A program made the translations under genes and the position numbers. From Mrakia gelida (taxonomy: Eukaryota; Basidiomycota; Tremellomycetes; Cystofilobasidiales; Mrakiaceae), in the NCBI GenBank assembly GCA_024345305.1, contig BRON01000005.1:62001-126000 (forward strand): a stretch of 64,000 bases of DNA, written 5' to 3'. Under the pieces are notes generated by a model. The model had not been told where the DNA came from. It searched no databases and saw nothing but the letters and a program-made list of their open reading frames with translations. Below are positions 1-11,800 of this stretch, piece after piece (positions within the stretch are counted from its first letter, which is position 1; every line of letters begins with the position of its first letter).

Positions 1-1137
1 GATCGAAGCGAATCAAAGGAAGGAACGAGCGAGCTCACACCCTCTCGGGCTTCTTCGCTACTCGAAATTCTCGATGGAACAGACGCTGGAAACATCATTT
101 CTCACGTTCGATCCAAGGAGGCTGTCAAGATTCTTACCGTTCGAGCCACTGCTTTCGACAAGGCTGCTACCTCTGGAGGATCGGCTGCCGTTGAGGTCGT
201 CGAGCCCGTCGAGGCGCCTGGTGAGTCTTCTCTCGCCTTTCTCCCTGAGCTCGTATTCGAATCGGCTCGCTGTGCGCTTTTGCGAGAGCCTCGTCTGACC
301 CTACACTCCTTCGTGATATCTCTTCCAGCTCCCGTCTCTTACCTCTCGACAAGCGAGACCATCTCTGCTCGACCCGATCTCGGATCCGCTGGAAAGGTCG
401 TTTCTGGTGGACGAGCGCTGAAGAACAAGGAGACCTTCGCTGAGATCATGGAACCTCTGGCTGATGCTTTGGGAGCTGGTGAGTCCATTCTTTCCCTTCT
501 CTCTCATCTTCCTCTCCCTTTCAGCGAGCTCACACGCGTCTCGTTTCCTCCCTCCCTTCTTTTTCCTTAGCCATCGGAGCCTCTCGAGCCGCCGTCGACG
601 CTGGATACGCCGACAACAACTTGCAGGTCGGACAGACTGGAAAGGTTCGTAGCACCTCGTCGTGTTCATCTCTTAAGGAAGATTGGATCGAGACTGACGA
701 GATTTCGCGTTCGTTCGACTTCGCCAGGTCGTCGCTCCCGAGCTCTACCTCGCCATCGGAATCTCGGGTGCTATCCAGCATCTCGCTGGAATGAAGGAGT
801 CCAAGCTTATTGTTGCTATCAACAAGGTACGACCTCTCCCTGCCTCCTACTCTACCCTTTGACTCATCTGACCTTGACTCGGATTCGCCTCGGTCTTCTC
901 TCTTTCTCGATTCAACTCGACAGGACGCCGACGCGCCTATCTTCCAGGTCAGTGCTCTCGCTCTCTCTCACACTTGGATCAATCTGCTCTTGGGTTCGGA
1001 GACTTTCTTCTTCGGCACGCTGACCCCCCGTTCGTTCGAATCTTCTGCGCGTTTGGTTCGTTCAGATCGCCGACGTTGGACTCGTCGCGGATCTGTTCGA
1101 GGCGGTTCCTGCTTTGACCAAGGCTTTGGCCAAGTAG
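1..1137 (+). CDS. ETFA: Electron transfer flavoprotein alpha subunit, 5' truncated by the window edge
   Basis: This subunit carries FAD and accepts electrons from mitochondrial acyl-CoA dehydrogenases, passing them to ETF-ubiquinone oxidoreductase. Six exons are visible: 83-220, 329-478, 571-644, 728-826, 924-947 and 1066-1137. The first visible exon resumes within the YAGN motif, so its first base is supplied by an upstream exon outside the window. Splicing gives the C-terminal FAD domain in one frame: [48 protein letters not shown] and an end in ALAK before TAG at 1135. These blocks are diagnostic of ETF alpha. The 924-947 exon is only 24 nt. The N-terminal half is missing because of the window, not a lesion. 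The gene converges on TRM82 with about 250 nt between the stop codons. Confidence 0.93.
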
Positions 1138-1384
1138 ACGTCGAAATACGTCTTCTTCCGTCGTAGTATATCGTAGGCATGTAAGATGAGCTCGTAGATC
1201 ACGCTATCCTCTCATTCGCGAAAGAGAGACGCGTCAAACCGGTCGGTCGAGTTTCAGTCGGAGTCGAGCAGCCCAATCTCTCTCTCCCCCTCCTCTTTCT
1301 TGCTCATGCGAACCACAAGACTAGACCAGGACAGTGACAAAAATGATCGAATCGAACGCGGACGATCCCTCCCACTCGCTCGCT

Positions 1385-3916
1385 CTACATATTCGCCTCA
1401 GCCTCCTCGTCCACAACCATCTCCCCCTCTCCCTCACCCTCACCCTCTCCCTCCTGCTCCTCCCCAGCCTCACCCATCTCCTCCTCCCTCGGCTCCTCAA
1501 CAGTCAACGCGGGCGTCCCCACCGCAGGCGAAGCCACGACCAGGAACCTTCGCTTGTTGGTCTTCCTTCCCTCCTTGGACGTTCCCGCCTGCTGCTGAGG
1601 GTGAACGTTCCCGGTTCCGAGATGAGGCAGGGAAGGGATCCCACCGTTGTTCTTGCGGCGACCGGATTCTTTTTTGGTTATCTGGTGAGGGGCGAGAAAG
1701 GGGAGGGGGGAGGGAGGGAAGGGCGGGAGAGAGTCAGTCGCGTCGTCGAAGGTCGGATGAGCTCGACACGGTCGGTCCCTTCCTTCTCCGCCCGCAATAC
1801 CCAAACCATGCACTCACCTCAGCCTCCTCCCCATCTCCTCCCTCCTCCTCCTCTCCCTCCCTCGACCACTTCGGCAGCTCAACCAGCAGCTGATACAAGT
1901 TGAACCCTGGTCCGAGAGGAGTCGCGTCTGCTCGAGGAGCTTTGGTCTTGTTGGCCTTCTTCTGGACGGGAGCTGGAGGGGGAGGAGGGGAAGTGAGGAG
2001 GTGGGGGGAGGTGAGGAGGGCGGAGATGGGGTTTGTTGTTGTGGGGGGGAGGAGGGAGAGCTGCACGGAATGACGACGGGGAGGGAAGGAGGGTGTTAGG
2101 GCTTCGTTTTCGCAAGGGAGAAAGGGAAGAGACCGGTTGGGTCAATGGCAGGGAGAAAGGGAGGGGAGCGGGGAACGCACAGCTTCAGGAGTGACGGAAA
2201 CGGTGACGAGAGCAGGGGTGGTAGCTTCGGGGATGTCGAGGGAGACGAGGAGGGTTGGGGAGGAGGAGGAGGTGAGGATGGTGAAGTCGAGGATTGGGTG
2301 ACGGAGGTTGAGGGTTTCGACGGTTGAGGAGGAGGAGATGTTTTCGAGGGAGACGGAGAAGAGGGCGGTGGCTCTGATGACAGGAAAGTAAGGACGGAAG
2401 AAACGGAAGTGGAAGTCAGCTCGACGCGTCTTCGTTTCGTCTCCTCGTCGCCTCAGGCCGAATCGTTGCTCCTTGTCCCAGAAGTCATCTAGAACCTAGC
2501 ACAGCCTCCGTCCCCACTCCTCTTCATCCTCATCCAAAAGAGACCCCGAGAAAGAGAAACCTCAAACCACTCACCCAAGCGAAAAGAAAACAACCCTCCC
2601 GTTCAGCTCAAGCACCTTCAACACGCACAACCCTTCCGATCCAGGCTGCCTCTCGGGCTTCTCTCCCTTCTCGTTGGTCCTCCCGAATCTCTTGGGAGCG
2701 GTGATCTTGATGAAGGGCCTGACGACCTCGAGGATGGGGATTCGATGAAGGATGGATCCAGATGCGGTTGTTGGGGAAGGGAAGGACCAGACGTTCAGGG
2801 AAGGGTCTCCTCCGGCGGAGATGAGGAGGGAGTGAGGAGCTGGGAGGAGGAGAAGGGTGGAGATGAAGCTGTGGTGGAGAAGAAGGCGCGAGGTGAAGGG
2901 TCAGGACGGGAGGGTTGGGTTGGGCGACGCGAGCGAAGGAGGCGATAGAGAACGGCTGAGTTGCTGAGGCGGCAGATTTTTTACAGAACGGCGAAAACTC
3001 ACTGCTTGGAGCCCAGAAGGAACTTCTCTACGATCTCTCCCTCGGGGTATCTCGAGATTCGGATGTGCTCGTCTCGGTCGGAGGTGACGATGTACTTTTC
3101 GTCCGAGGTGAGGAAGAGGGAGGTGATGGGGGAGGTGTGACCTGGAAAGCCAACGAGAGAAGGCAGGATAGTGTTAGCTAGGCGTCTGCCAAAGCGCGTT
3201 GGGCTTCGAGATGGGATGGAAGAGTCGGGAGAGGGAGGAAGGGAGGGAGTCGAGCTCAACAGCTCACCGAGGATGAGCTTTCCATCAGGGTTGAGCGCAG
3301 GATCCGCGTGCAGGTCAACCTTCCTCTCGGTCTTGGCTACGTCTGTTGAGTCTGCGATGGGGTGAAGAGGGTAGCTGTTCGAAAATAAAGCGAGAGGGTG
3401 AAGGGAGTTCGGAAGGTGAAGGTGAGCTCGAGTCGACTGAGGTTTGCTCCCCTTCGTTCGCTCTCCGACTTACGTGAAAGCGTCTCCGAGTCTGTCTCCG
3501 ATGACGATGTCGTTGTTGTTGAGGAATTCGAGAGTAGAGATCTTCTTAAGAGCTTGTCTGCAAGGTGGGAAGCAGAGAAGGGAAGAGGAGGTCAGCTTGA
3601 GCTCTTCCTTCTCGTTTTCTTCCTTCTCGAGCTCAACTCACCTTGAGCTATCGAGCTGGATCTCCTTTCCTCCTTCGGTAATCTCCCAGACTTTGAGAAA
3701 CTTATCATCCGCTACACTCGCCATCCATTTCCCGTCCTTGGATACGGCGACGAGTCTGATCAAGCCCTTGTGAACGTCCGAGTCCGGGAGGGAGGAGGTA
3801 CTGGCGAGAGGAGCGAAGGAGGAGTCGACCGCGTTGAAGGTGTGGATGTGAGGTCCTGTAGTCAGGTAAAGCGTCGAGGGAGTAGAGATCACGTTCAATG
3901 CAGGGTAGAGAGCCAT
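1385..3916 (-). CDS. TRM82: tRNA (guanine-N7)-methyltransferase non-catalytic WD40 subunit, Trm82/WDR4-like
   Basis: The partner subunit stabilises the catalytic Trm8 enzyme that makes m7G46 in tRNA (known for the family). Eight exons join in one frame from ATG 3916, starting MALYPALNVIST, to TAG 1385. WD-type blades are visible: SKDGKWMASVADDKFLKVWE near the N terminus, GHTSPITSLFLTSDEKYIVT followed by the family-typical SDRDEHIRISRYP, then LLISAGGDPSLNVWSF. The DRDExIRxSRYP signature is what separates Trm82/WDR4 from other WD40 proteins. Exon 5 spans 2868-2575. The last two exons encode a disordered Lys-rich then Glu/Gly-rich tail ending EEAEANM, which is longer than I would expect. It is divergent from the next gene, with about 600 nt between the start codons. 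The methyltransferase partner TRM8 is not in the window. Confidence 0.88.
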
Positions 3917-4518
3917 CTTGGAAGAAATAGAGGGAGTTGGTCGTTGGAGAGAAGCAGAAGGGAAGGGAGGGCGAGAGAAAGAGAAACCAAATTCACCTCG
4001 AGCTGTTCGAGTCGATCAGCTCGTGAGCTCGTTTCTCTCGCAACACCCATCCCTCCTCCTTTTCCGTCTCTTCTCGTTTCGCGACCTTCTCTTCTCTGGA
4101 GCATCCATACCGGTAAGCTCAAATCATTGCTCGAGGTATACATCGCCGTGGACGCTGGAGCTGACCTCTCGTTCCTCTTTCCTTTCTCGCCAGCTCGCGT
4201 CCCTTCCCTCCCTCCGTGCCTCCTTCTTCGACTCGTCTCGACACCGGCATCCTCTTTCTTCCTCTTTCTCGTGAGCAGATACTCAGATATGCGCCCGCCA
4301 ACCTCCTCAGAAGCTGACTGCTCCCCCGTTGGACCTGTAGACCGTCGAAACCTCTGGCGCCCTGAAGCAAACAGTCGAGCTCAACTCCTTCCCCTCCCCT
4401 TCCCTCTTCGACACGTCTCCCTCCCTCCATCCGGCCACTCACCTCACCGAAATATATACCAGTAGAAGAGGTGCCTAGACTTCGGAAGGACATCCTTTCC
4501 ATATCGTAAGAGGTCACC
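3917..4518. promoter_or_regulatory. Divergent intergenic region between TRM82 and the Scm3-like gene
   Basis: This stretch of about 600 nt separates two start codons pointing away from each other, so it should hold both promoters and 5' UTRs. It is pyrimidine-rich on the plus strand. A short tatata run occurs near 4453, about 65 nt upstream of the right-hand ATG. I see no further gene or convincing factor-binding site. Confidence 0.4.
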
Positions 4519-7500
4519 ATGTCCTCGCCTATACGAGCAGGACAAGTTCATCGTTCGTTTCCCCTTCCCTCCTCCCTCTCGCCCTCGTTCGACTCGCTCA
4601 AACCTCGTCCTTCTGTCTTTCTACCTCCAGGACTCTCCTCTCCTCATCCACTCTCTCACTCCCAGACCACCAACGAAGTCAAATCCTCCCCTCTCCGTCC
4701 AAGCTTCCTCTCCTCAAGCAGCTTCCAACCACCTCGCTCCTCCCCTCTCGCCTCCTCCTCGTCGTCCTCCTCGCGTCCTCCCCTTCACGCCCGCTCCTAC
4801 TCAGCACCACCTCCCCCTCCCGCAGAAGAGCCCATCGTCGACGTAGCCATCGAACGGTACTCCTCCTCCCGCCGACTCCTCGACGAATGGGAACAGATCG
4901 CCCTCAAGTACAAAGACGTCAAGCTCGAGGACGACGATGAGATCGATATTCGGACGGGGAGGATCGTCAAAGACCGTGGGAAGCTTCGAGCGATGGAGAA
5001 CGTACGATTCTTTGGGGATGACCGGTCGGAGGACGAGGATGAAGAGGAGGTAGAGGATGAGGACGACGATGGACTGGGAGGATGGGATCTGAGGCAGTTC
5101 GAGAGCTTCTTCCACGGGCAGGAGGAGCCTGTCCCAGGGGAGGAGGAGGAGCAGGAACCTCAACCACCGAAGGAGTATCTCTACTTCCCTCCTCCTGCTC
5201 CTCCGTTGGCGGTCAGGAAGCATGTGGTCGACGAGGGGGATCTGAAGGAGTTCCTGGAGGAGTCGAGGATGAGGAAGGAGTTGGGTTTGGATGGGGATGT
5301 TGATGAGGAGGGGAGTGAGACTGGGTCGACTGAGAGTGGGAGTGGTGGAGGATGGGAGTCGGAGGAGGAGTCTTACGACGAGGATGAGGACGAGGAGGAA
5401 GAGGAGGAGACTGGAGCTTTGGAGGAGTCGGACGACGCGAACGAGGACGAGGACAACGACGAGCGGGCAACGCTGCAACACCAACTCACGACCCTCGACG
5501 CTTTCGACCTCTTGGACGACGACCCACTTGCCTCTTCACCCGTTCCTCAGGAGAAGTTCCATCGGAGTGCTTCTCTTCCAGCTCCTCCTTCGACTTTCCA
5601 GCGTCAAACTCCTCCGCCAACCATCTCCTACCCTCTCGCGTCCTCCTCCTCCAGACCCAAATCCAACCTCTCCCGAAGCTCTCCTCCCAACAAATCCTCT
5701 CTCAAGATCTTCTTCAGTCCAACGGCTTCACCACCATGCGTCCCACCTCCTCCGATCGATATCTCGGATTCGTCGGACGACGACGAAGAAGACGAGGACG
5801 ACGAGGAAGACGACGCGTTCGTTCCACCAGAGGAGGAGAGAGTCGCCCTTCCACCGACGGAGGTCGATCCAGCATCAGACTCGGAGGAAGAACCACTCGA
5901 GGACGACGACGACGAGGAAGGCGACGACCTCAACATCCAACCTTCTCCCTTCAGACCCAAACGCGAGGAGTCCATCGTCGCTCAATCCATCCCTCCCTCC
6001 CCACCCGCCTCGGCTTCCCCACCTCCCTCTACCGCCGCCACCACCGTCGACGAGGAACAAGACGACAACTCGCCTCTCCCTCCTCGTCGTCGCTCTTCGA
6101 GGACTCCAGTCCCTCGAGACTTCTTCTCCTCCGCCGGATACCTTCCCGCTCCCCTGCACCTCTCCTCCCTCCCGCCCTCCTCCTCTACACAACCGCAACA
6201 ACGCCCACCTCTCCCCAAACCCTTCGCTCATATCCCTCTCTTCCGACCTTCACCCCTCGTCACTGGCGCTCAGCAACAAGGTCGGTTCGCCTCAGCTCTG
6301 CCGACCCCTCCCCTTTCCGTCGCGTCAGGCTCGTCTTCCTCCTCCTCGTCTATCCTCTCCACTACCACCACCACGACGAATCTCGCTTCTACCTCGTCGT
6401 CATCATCTTCCTCCCTCACCACCACTACGTCCGTGGCGATCCGCCAAGTCCGATTCGCCTCCCCCGAAGAAGAAGACGACATGTCCCCTCTTCGACCGAC
6501 GAGGAAACCGATGCATCGCGTCAGGTCGAGGGAGGAGTTGAAACCTCTTCTTTCGAGGGTTTGGGCGGATGAGCTGAAGGGGAGGGAGTTGCTTCGACTT
6601 GATGAGGATGAGCAAGAGGAGAGGAAGAGGAAGCGACAGGAGGAAGAAGAGGCGGTGGAAGGGGAGGGGAAGTTGAAGAAAGGGAAGGGGAAGGAGAGGG
6701 AGGTGGTGGTTGGTGCGTTTGGGTTCTTTGATCGGCCGACGGGGTGGGAGGAGGAGGAGGGAGGGAATGAGGAGGAGGAGGAGGAGGAGGTACTGGAGGA
6801 GGAGGAGGAGCAGCTTGCGGCGACGGAGGGAGTCGAGCAGGAAGAGTCGCAGGACGAAGAAGAGGAGGAAGAGGAGAACGTCTGGGAGAACGGGGAGGAG
6901 GTGCTGATGGTCGCGCCCTGGCGTGGGCCGTTACCGGTGGACAAGCGTTTGAGGGAGGAGGATGTGGAGAAGGCTGGGTCGTCCTCGTCGAACGTCGTTG
7001 CGAAGAGGAGGAAGATCATGGACGAGCCTGAGGACGATCCGTTCATCGACCACTCGGCACCACCAGCACCTCCTCCTCCTCCTCCATCACCACCGACAAA
7101 CGAACGACGCCTACGGAGATCATCGTTACCCAACTTCCGACCCACCAACTACTACCCGTCGTCGTCCTCCTCCTCCTCCAACTTCCGCATCGCCTCACCC
7201 GCTCCTGTTCGACCTCCCGTCGTCGTCGCGTCCAAACCAGTCCTCCGTCCCAAACTCGAACGACCCTTCCCCGCTCCCAGCTCCTTCCTCCTCTCCAGCT
7301 CCAACACAAGTCGGATCCCTCGCCCAATATCCAGTCTTCTTCCTAGGGAGGACATCGAACCCGTCCTCCCCTCGCGCTCGAGTTCGAGTTCGAGTCGAAA
7401 AGAAATCGAGGAGTTCGGAGCACTCAAGTCGAAGACCGAGAAGACCTTCCTCGACACCCCGACGTTGACGAGCTCCATCGAGAGGACGGTAGCTCTCCTT

Positions 7501-8266
7501 CAGCTCAGGCGAGGGACGGAGAACTGGGGGGAGGAGGTCGTGAGGGAAGCGAACGAGGAGTGGGTGGGTTCGTCGAGACTACGAGGAAAGGGGAACGCGA
7601 TTGGTGAGTCACTTCGTCAGCTCAACTGCTTTGTTTCCTTTCTTCGAACAGCTTTGTTCGAACGCTTACTGATTTTCTCTTCTCCTCTCTCGCCCGCTAA
7701 GCCTCCAGCTCCAAGCCCAGCTTCCTCGAAACGGACCCCCTCTCCCTCCTCAACGACGACGCCGACTCCGACGCCCTCCCTCCTTGCTCGAACTGCGTCC
7801 TTCGAGATCGACCTGCCCACCTCGCCAACGTCTGCCTCGGAAGACTTCTCCTACCCGTCGACCCTCAATCTACCTCACGTGCGAGGTCCTCGACGCTACC
7901 GAGGAGGATGTTCTGTTCGTTCCTCGATGCGGACGAGCGGAGACCTTGGGAGAAGACGGCGAGGTTTAGGCTGAAGGAGGAGGAGGTTGGTGGGGAGATT
8001 GGGGGTGGGGATGGAGCCGTAAGTTTCGTTTGTTCTTGCCCTTCGTTTGAGGACGTGCGGAGAGAGGGGGGGAGGGGAGGGACGAGTCGAGTTCGTGTCT
8101 TCGCGTCGCTGACTTCCTTTCCCCTTCTCCTTTCTTTTTCGCTGTTCAGGACGAAAAACCCTGGACTCTCGACAACTTCATCGCCTCCTTACCCGACGTG
8201 GGCGCTCCCCCGGCTCGTTCGACACCACGACCGACGTTCAAGAGGTCGTCGAGCGCTCGGCCTTGA
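4519..8266 (+). CDS. Large acidic nuclear-type protein with a candidate Scm3/HJURP (CENP-A chaperone) motif
   Basis: Exon 1 runs from ATG 4519 to about 7603, then two short introns lead to exons ending at TGA 8264, giving about 1,170 residues. Most of the protein is disordered: Ser/Pro-rich blocks alternate with long Asp/Glu runs. Near residues 115-160 a compact segment reads RRLLDEWEQIALKYKD, then DDEIDIRTGRIVKDRGKLR. This resembles the conserved Scm3/HJURP signature (a Trp-containing helix followed by DEIDxxTGxIVxDxGxLR), the part that binds the centromeric histone H3 variant. That match is from memory of the family. The remainder has no recognised domain, and a Cys pair (CSNC) lies near the C terminus. 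Basidiomycete Scm3 proteins are often long and disordered, so size does not exclude the call. Alternatives are another chromatin-associated acidic protein. Confidence 0.6.
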
Positions 8267-8878
8267 TACACTCTATAGATCCGTTTCTCCGTCCTTTTAT
8301 CGCTTCTCGTTAGCGAGTCTTTCCAGTCTGCCATTCGCATAACCTCTTTGTATCTCCCCGCTCCCGCTCACCTCGCGCTCTATCCCTCACACCTCCACCC
8401 TTTTGCGTCGCGTCGCATCGTCTCGTTTCGTTTTTCTTGGTTTCGTTCCTCTTCCTTTCCCCTTCGTCCCTCTCGCCTTCTATATCTGTTGTTTTCACTA
8501 GGTCCCAGCGCATTTCGGTTATCTTCTTCTTCTGGGTATCATGGTCTTTGATCGTCAGATCGAAAAGCAAGCAAGTAAAGCAAAAGAAGAGGCAAAGCGA
8601 AGAGACGAAGGGGACGTGGGTGGATGTAGGAGCGGTTCCGGAACAGCAGAAAGCGTCTAGTTGTACAGCGCGGAGGTGAGTAGGAGAAGAGTGAGAGCGA
8701 GAGACGAATGAGGACGAAAGCGAAGTAGACGGGAAGTAGAAAAATGCAAGAGGAGCCAAGATGGGAGCGCGAGAGTGTAGGTTGTGGAGGGAGGAGGTTT
8801 GATGAGCGAAGAACAGGGATGAACTGATGTAGGAGGGGAATGGGAGGGACGAGAGAAAGAAGATGAGGAGGGGAAGAT
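8267..8878. other. Intergenic region between convergent genes
   Basis: About 610 nt lie between two converging stop codons. It is pyrimidine-rich on the left and purine-rich on the right, as expected for two facing 3' UTRs. No RNA gene, repeat or spliced coding frame was found. Confidence 0.5.
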
Positions 8879-11800
8879 CTAGTAAGGACGATTCGAGCCC
8901 ATTTCTTCGACGAGGGCTGAGACGTGGAAGGCTCGTCGAGAGGTGATGGCATCGTGGGTGACGGTTGCCTTGAGGTCGTTCTCGATCTGGAAGCGGAATG
9001 AAGAGAAGGGCACGATCAGTAAAGGTCGAGGCTGGGTCGAGACTTCGAGGTCGCGTCGCGCAGACTCGAGAGGAAGAGCGAAACTCACGGCGAGGAGTTG
9101 ATCGGCGTTCCAGAGTCGAGAAGCACATCCTCCGAGGTGCTGGTACAGGTTCTGAGGATACGAAGGTTGATGAGAGAAAGCGTCAGAAGATGGAGGGAAA
9201 GAGAGACGAGGTGACGAAGGAAAGACTACTGACGCTCGTCGAATCGGCGTCGAGCAGATCCTTCTCGTTGATCTTGAGGATCGCGAGAGCGATTCGGAAG
9301 AAAGTGTCGAAGCCTTCGACGAAGAAGACGTCCCCTGTTGAACGAAGAACGCGCAAAGGTGGGTCAGTGGGAGGAAGGGGAGCGACGTCGAACGAGAAGA
9401 TCGATCTAGGACAAACAGGTTCGGAAAAGGGTCTGCGATACGAGGAGGGAGGTGAAAAGGTCAGCGATCGAAAGATAGAGCAAGCGAGTCTTCTGCTCAA
9501 AATAATACTCACCTCGACAGGAACTGGAGGTCGCAAAAGGCGAGTGACGAGAGTTAGTGGAAGAAGACGCGTCAAGAGTGTCGAGTTGAAGCTGAACTCA
9601 CGACAATCCGTGAACAACGACAGGAACCATCCGAACGCGACAGCCGTGATCTCGATTCCGTGTTCGGCCATGTGTCGATCCAGAGCCGGCAGCTCCTGAT
9701 GAACGAAGTCCTGAAGGACGCGTTGATCGGCTCGAGAACCTGTTAGACGAGCGAACGAGCGAGTTCAGTCCGAGTTCTCGCATCGAAGGGAGCTAACAGA
9801 ATAAGGAGTACTTACAGAGGAGGTCGGGAGAGTAGTAGTTGGGAGGCATGAGACGCTCTACGACGCAGAGGAAGACCCAGAACCTGAAAACGGAGCGAGG
9901 GTCAGCGTCGACTCCTTTTGGCAGCGAGAACGGACGGTGGTGGGAGCTCACGCTTCTTCTTCGCGTTGATGAGTGAGGAGGAGAGTAGCAGCGACCATCT
10001 GGGAAGGGAAGAGAAGCATGATAAGATCAGCGACGCGTTTGAGGGAGAGAACGCGAGGTCTAGAGGCGACTCACGTTGAGTCCTTGACAGTATCCGACCG
10101 TCATGTCGTGCCTAGTCGAGAGACAAGAGAAGTCAGCAAGAGTTCGAAAGGTCGAGGAGAAATCCGTTCAAAGCTCACCAAGCGAAAGCAGTCAAAATCT
10201 TTCGAAGCTTCGAAACTCCAGGTCCGTCTCCTCCGAAGAAGACGTTGAGAGGCTTTGAGTTCGGATACGAATCGATACGAAGGTCAGTCTTCACTTCTTC
10301 GGGCGCTCACTAGCTCGATGAAGAGCGAAGGTCGACTCACCAGTGTCCTCACAACATCCTTCTCGATCTCGTTCCTCACCGTCGAATCCACTCCCTCCTC
10401 CTCCGCCTTCGCCAACAAATCCTCGTACTCCCCAGGAGCCATCACGTCCGACGCTCCACTACACTCCGCCCACACCTTCGCTCGATACGCGATTGGAATC
10501 CCTTCTCTTACCAACCTCACGAACTCCTTCAAATCCTCCTTCCCAGCCTTCCCTCCCAGCCCCATCTGAGCGAACCCGACGAACCCAGCGTCCTCGCCCG
10601 TGTTTGAAGACGTCAGAGCGAGCGAGTCCCGTCGACGACGAAGGAAGGAGTCCCAGGAAGCTTTGCGAGAGGACTGTTGAGAGTCGTGGATGTCGGTGAG
10701 TTGGTTGAGGAGGATTTGGATCGTCTTGCGACCGGTGAGGGAGATGGGGTTGGGACCGTGACCTCGGCCAGGGAGAGGAAGGGCGTCGTTGTCGAGGGAG
10801 GGAGCGTCGGCCGAGACGTGGAAGGTCTGAGGAGAGATGATGGGTCGAACGGGTGAAGGGTTGAGAGAAACGAGAGTCGAGGATCGAAGGCGACTTCCTC
10901 GAGCCGTTGGGCTCGTTGGCGTCGAAGGGTCGTTGGGTCCGAGGTGACGGTCCACGACGTCGGAGGAGACGACGGAAACTCCTGAGGAGGAGGAGAGCGA
11001 AGCTCGAAGGTCCTGAGAGTCATGATCGTGCTCGTCTGACTCGTCGTGGACGGCGAGTTTCGCGAACCCTCCTCCGTTGACGAGGCCCATCTTCGAAGGC
11101 GATTCCTGGATGAACTGGACGTTCCTTTCGACCCAATCCTCCTCGTCGTCCGTATCCGATTCGTCCGAGTTGTGGTTGTTGAGACCTGAGAAGGTAGCGG
11201 GTGCTGGAGCTCCTGCTTCGCTCGCGTCCCGAAGCATCTTGATCGACGTGACTGGAAGAAACAAGAAACAAGAAACGAGTCAGATCACGAAACACCCTGT
11301 CGAGGGATTGATCACGAGCTCACCATCGTAGATGAATCCGTATCGATCTGAAAAGGGGAGGCGAAAGAGGGTCAGTTTCGAGAGCCAGCGACGCGAGGCA
11401 GGAAAGTCGAGACTCACCCGTCAACGCCTCTCCGCTCTTCTCGAACCTCGAAGCCCTCTTCTCCCTCGTGCTTCCTTCTTCGACCTTCTTCGCACCAAAG
11501 AACCCCTTCAGGTACCCAGCTCGATCGAACAGGACCGTCGGAGGTTTCGACTCGATCGGTTCTATCGACTCTAACTCGACTGAAGGCATCGCTCCTCCTC
11601 CTCCTCCCTGGCCATTCGTTCCGTTGCTCGGGAATGGGTAGCTTCCTCCGAGAGGTGCCGTTCGAGGCGTCTTGGGACCGAGTTCTGCTGAAGGTGGGAT
11701 CTGGCGAGCCGAAACGTCGAGGTTTGAGGGACGCGAACGACTCTTCGACGAGGATCCGGAGGAAGCGAGGGTCGCTGAGTTGAGGACTCGGCTGAGGACC

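Noticed and set aside
1300..2145. Plus-strand Pro/Leu-rich open frames of up to 197 codons
   Set aside because: They are the antisense of spliced TRM82 exons and come from CT-rich, low-complexity DNA.
5291..6572. Long Arg/Ser-rich frames (416 and 278 codons) on the plus strand
   Set aside because: They are out-of-frame shadows of the acidic Scm3-like exon; GAGGAC repeats are open in several frames.
6270..7148. Ser-rich 292-codon minus-strand frame
   Set aside because: Antisense of a Glu-rich exon; Ser runs arise from the complement of GAG/GAC repeats.
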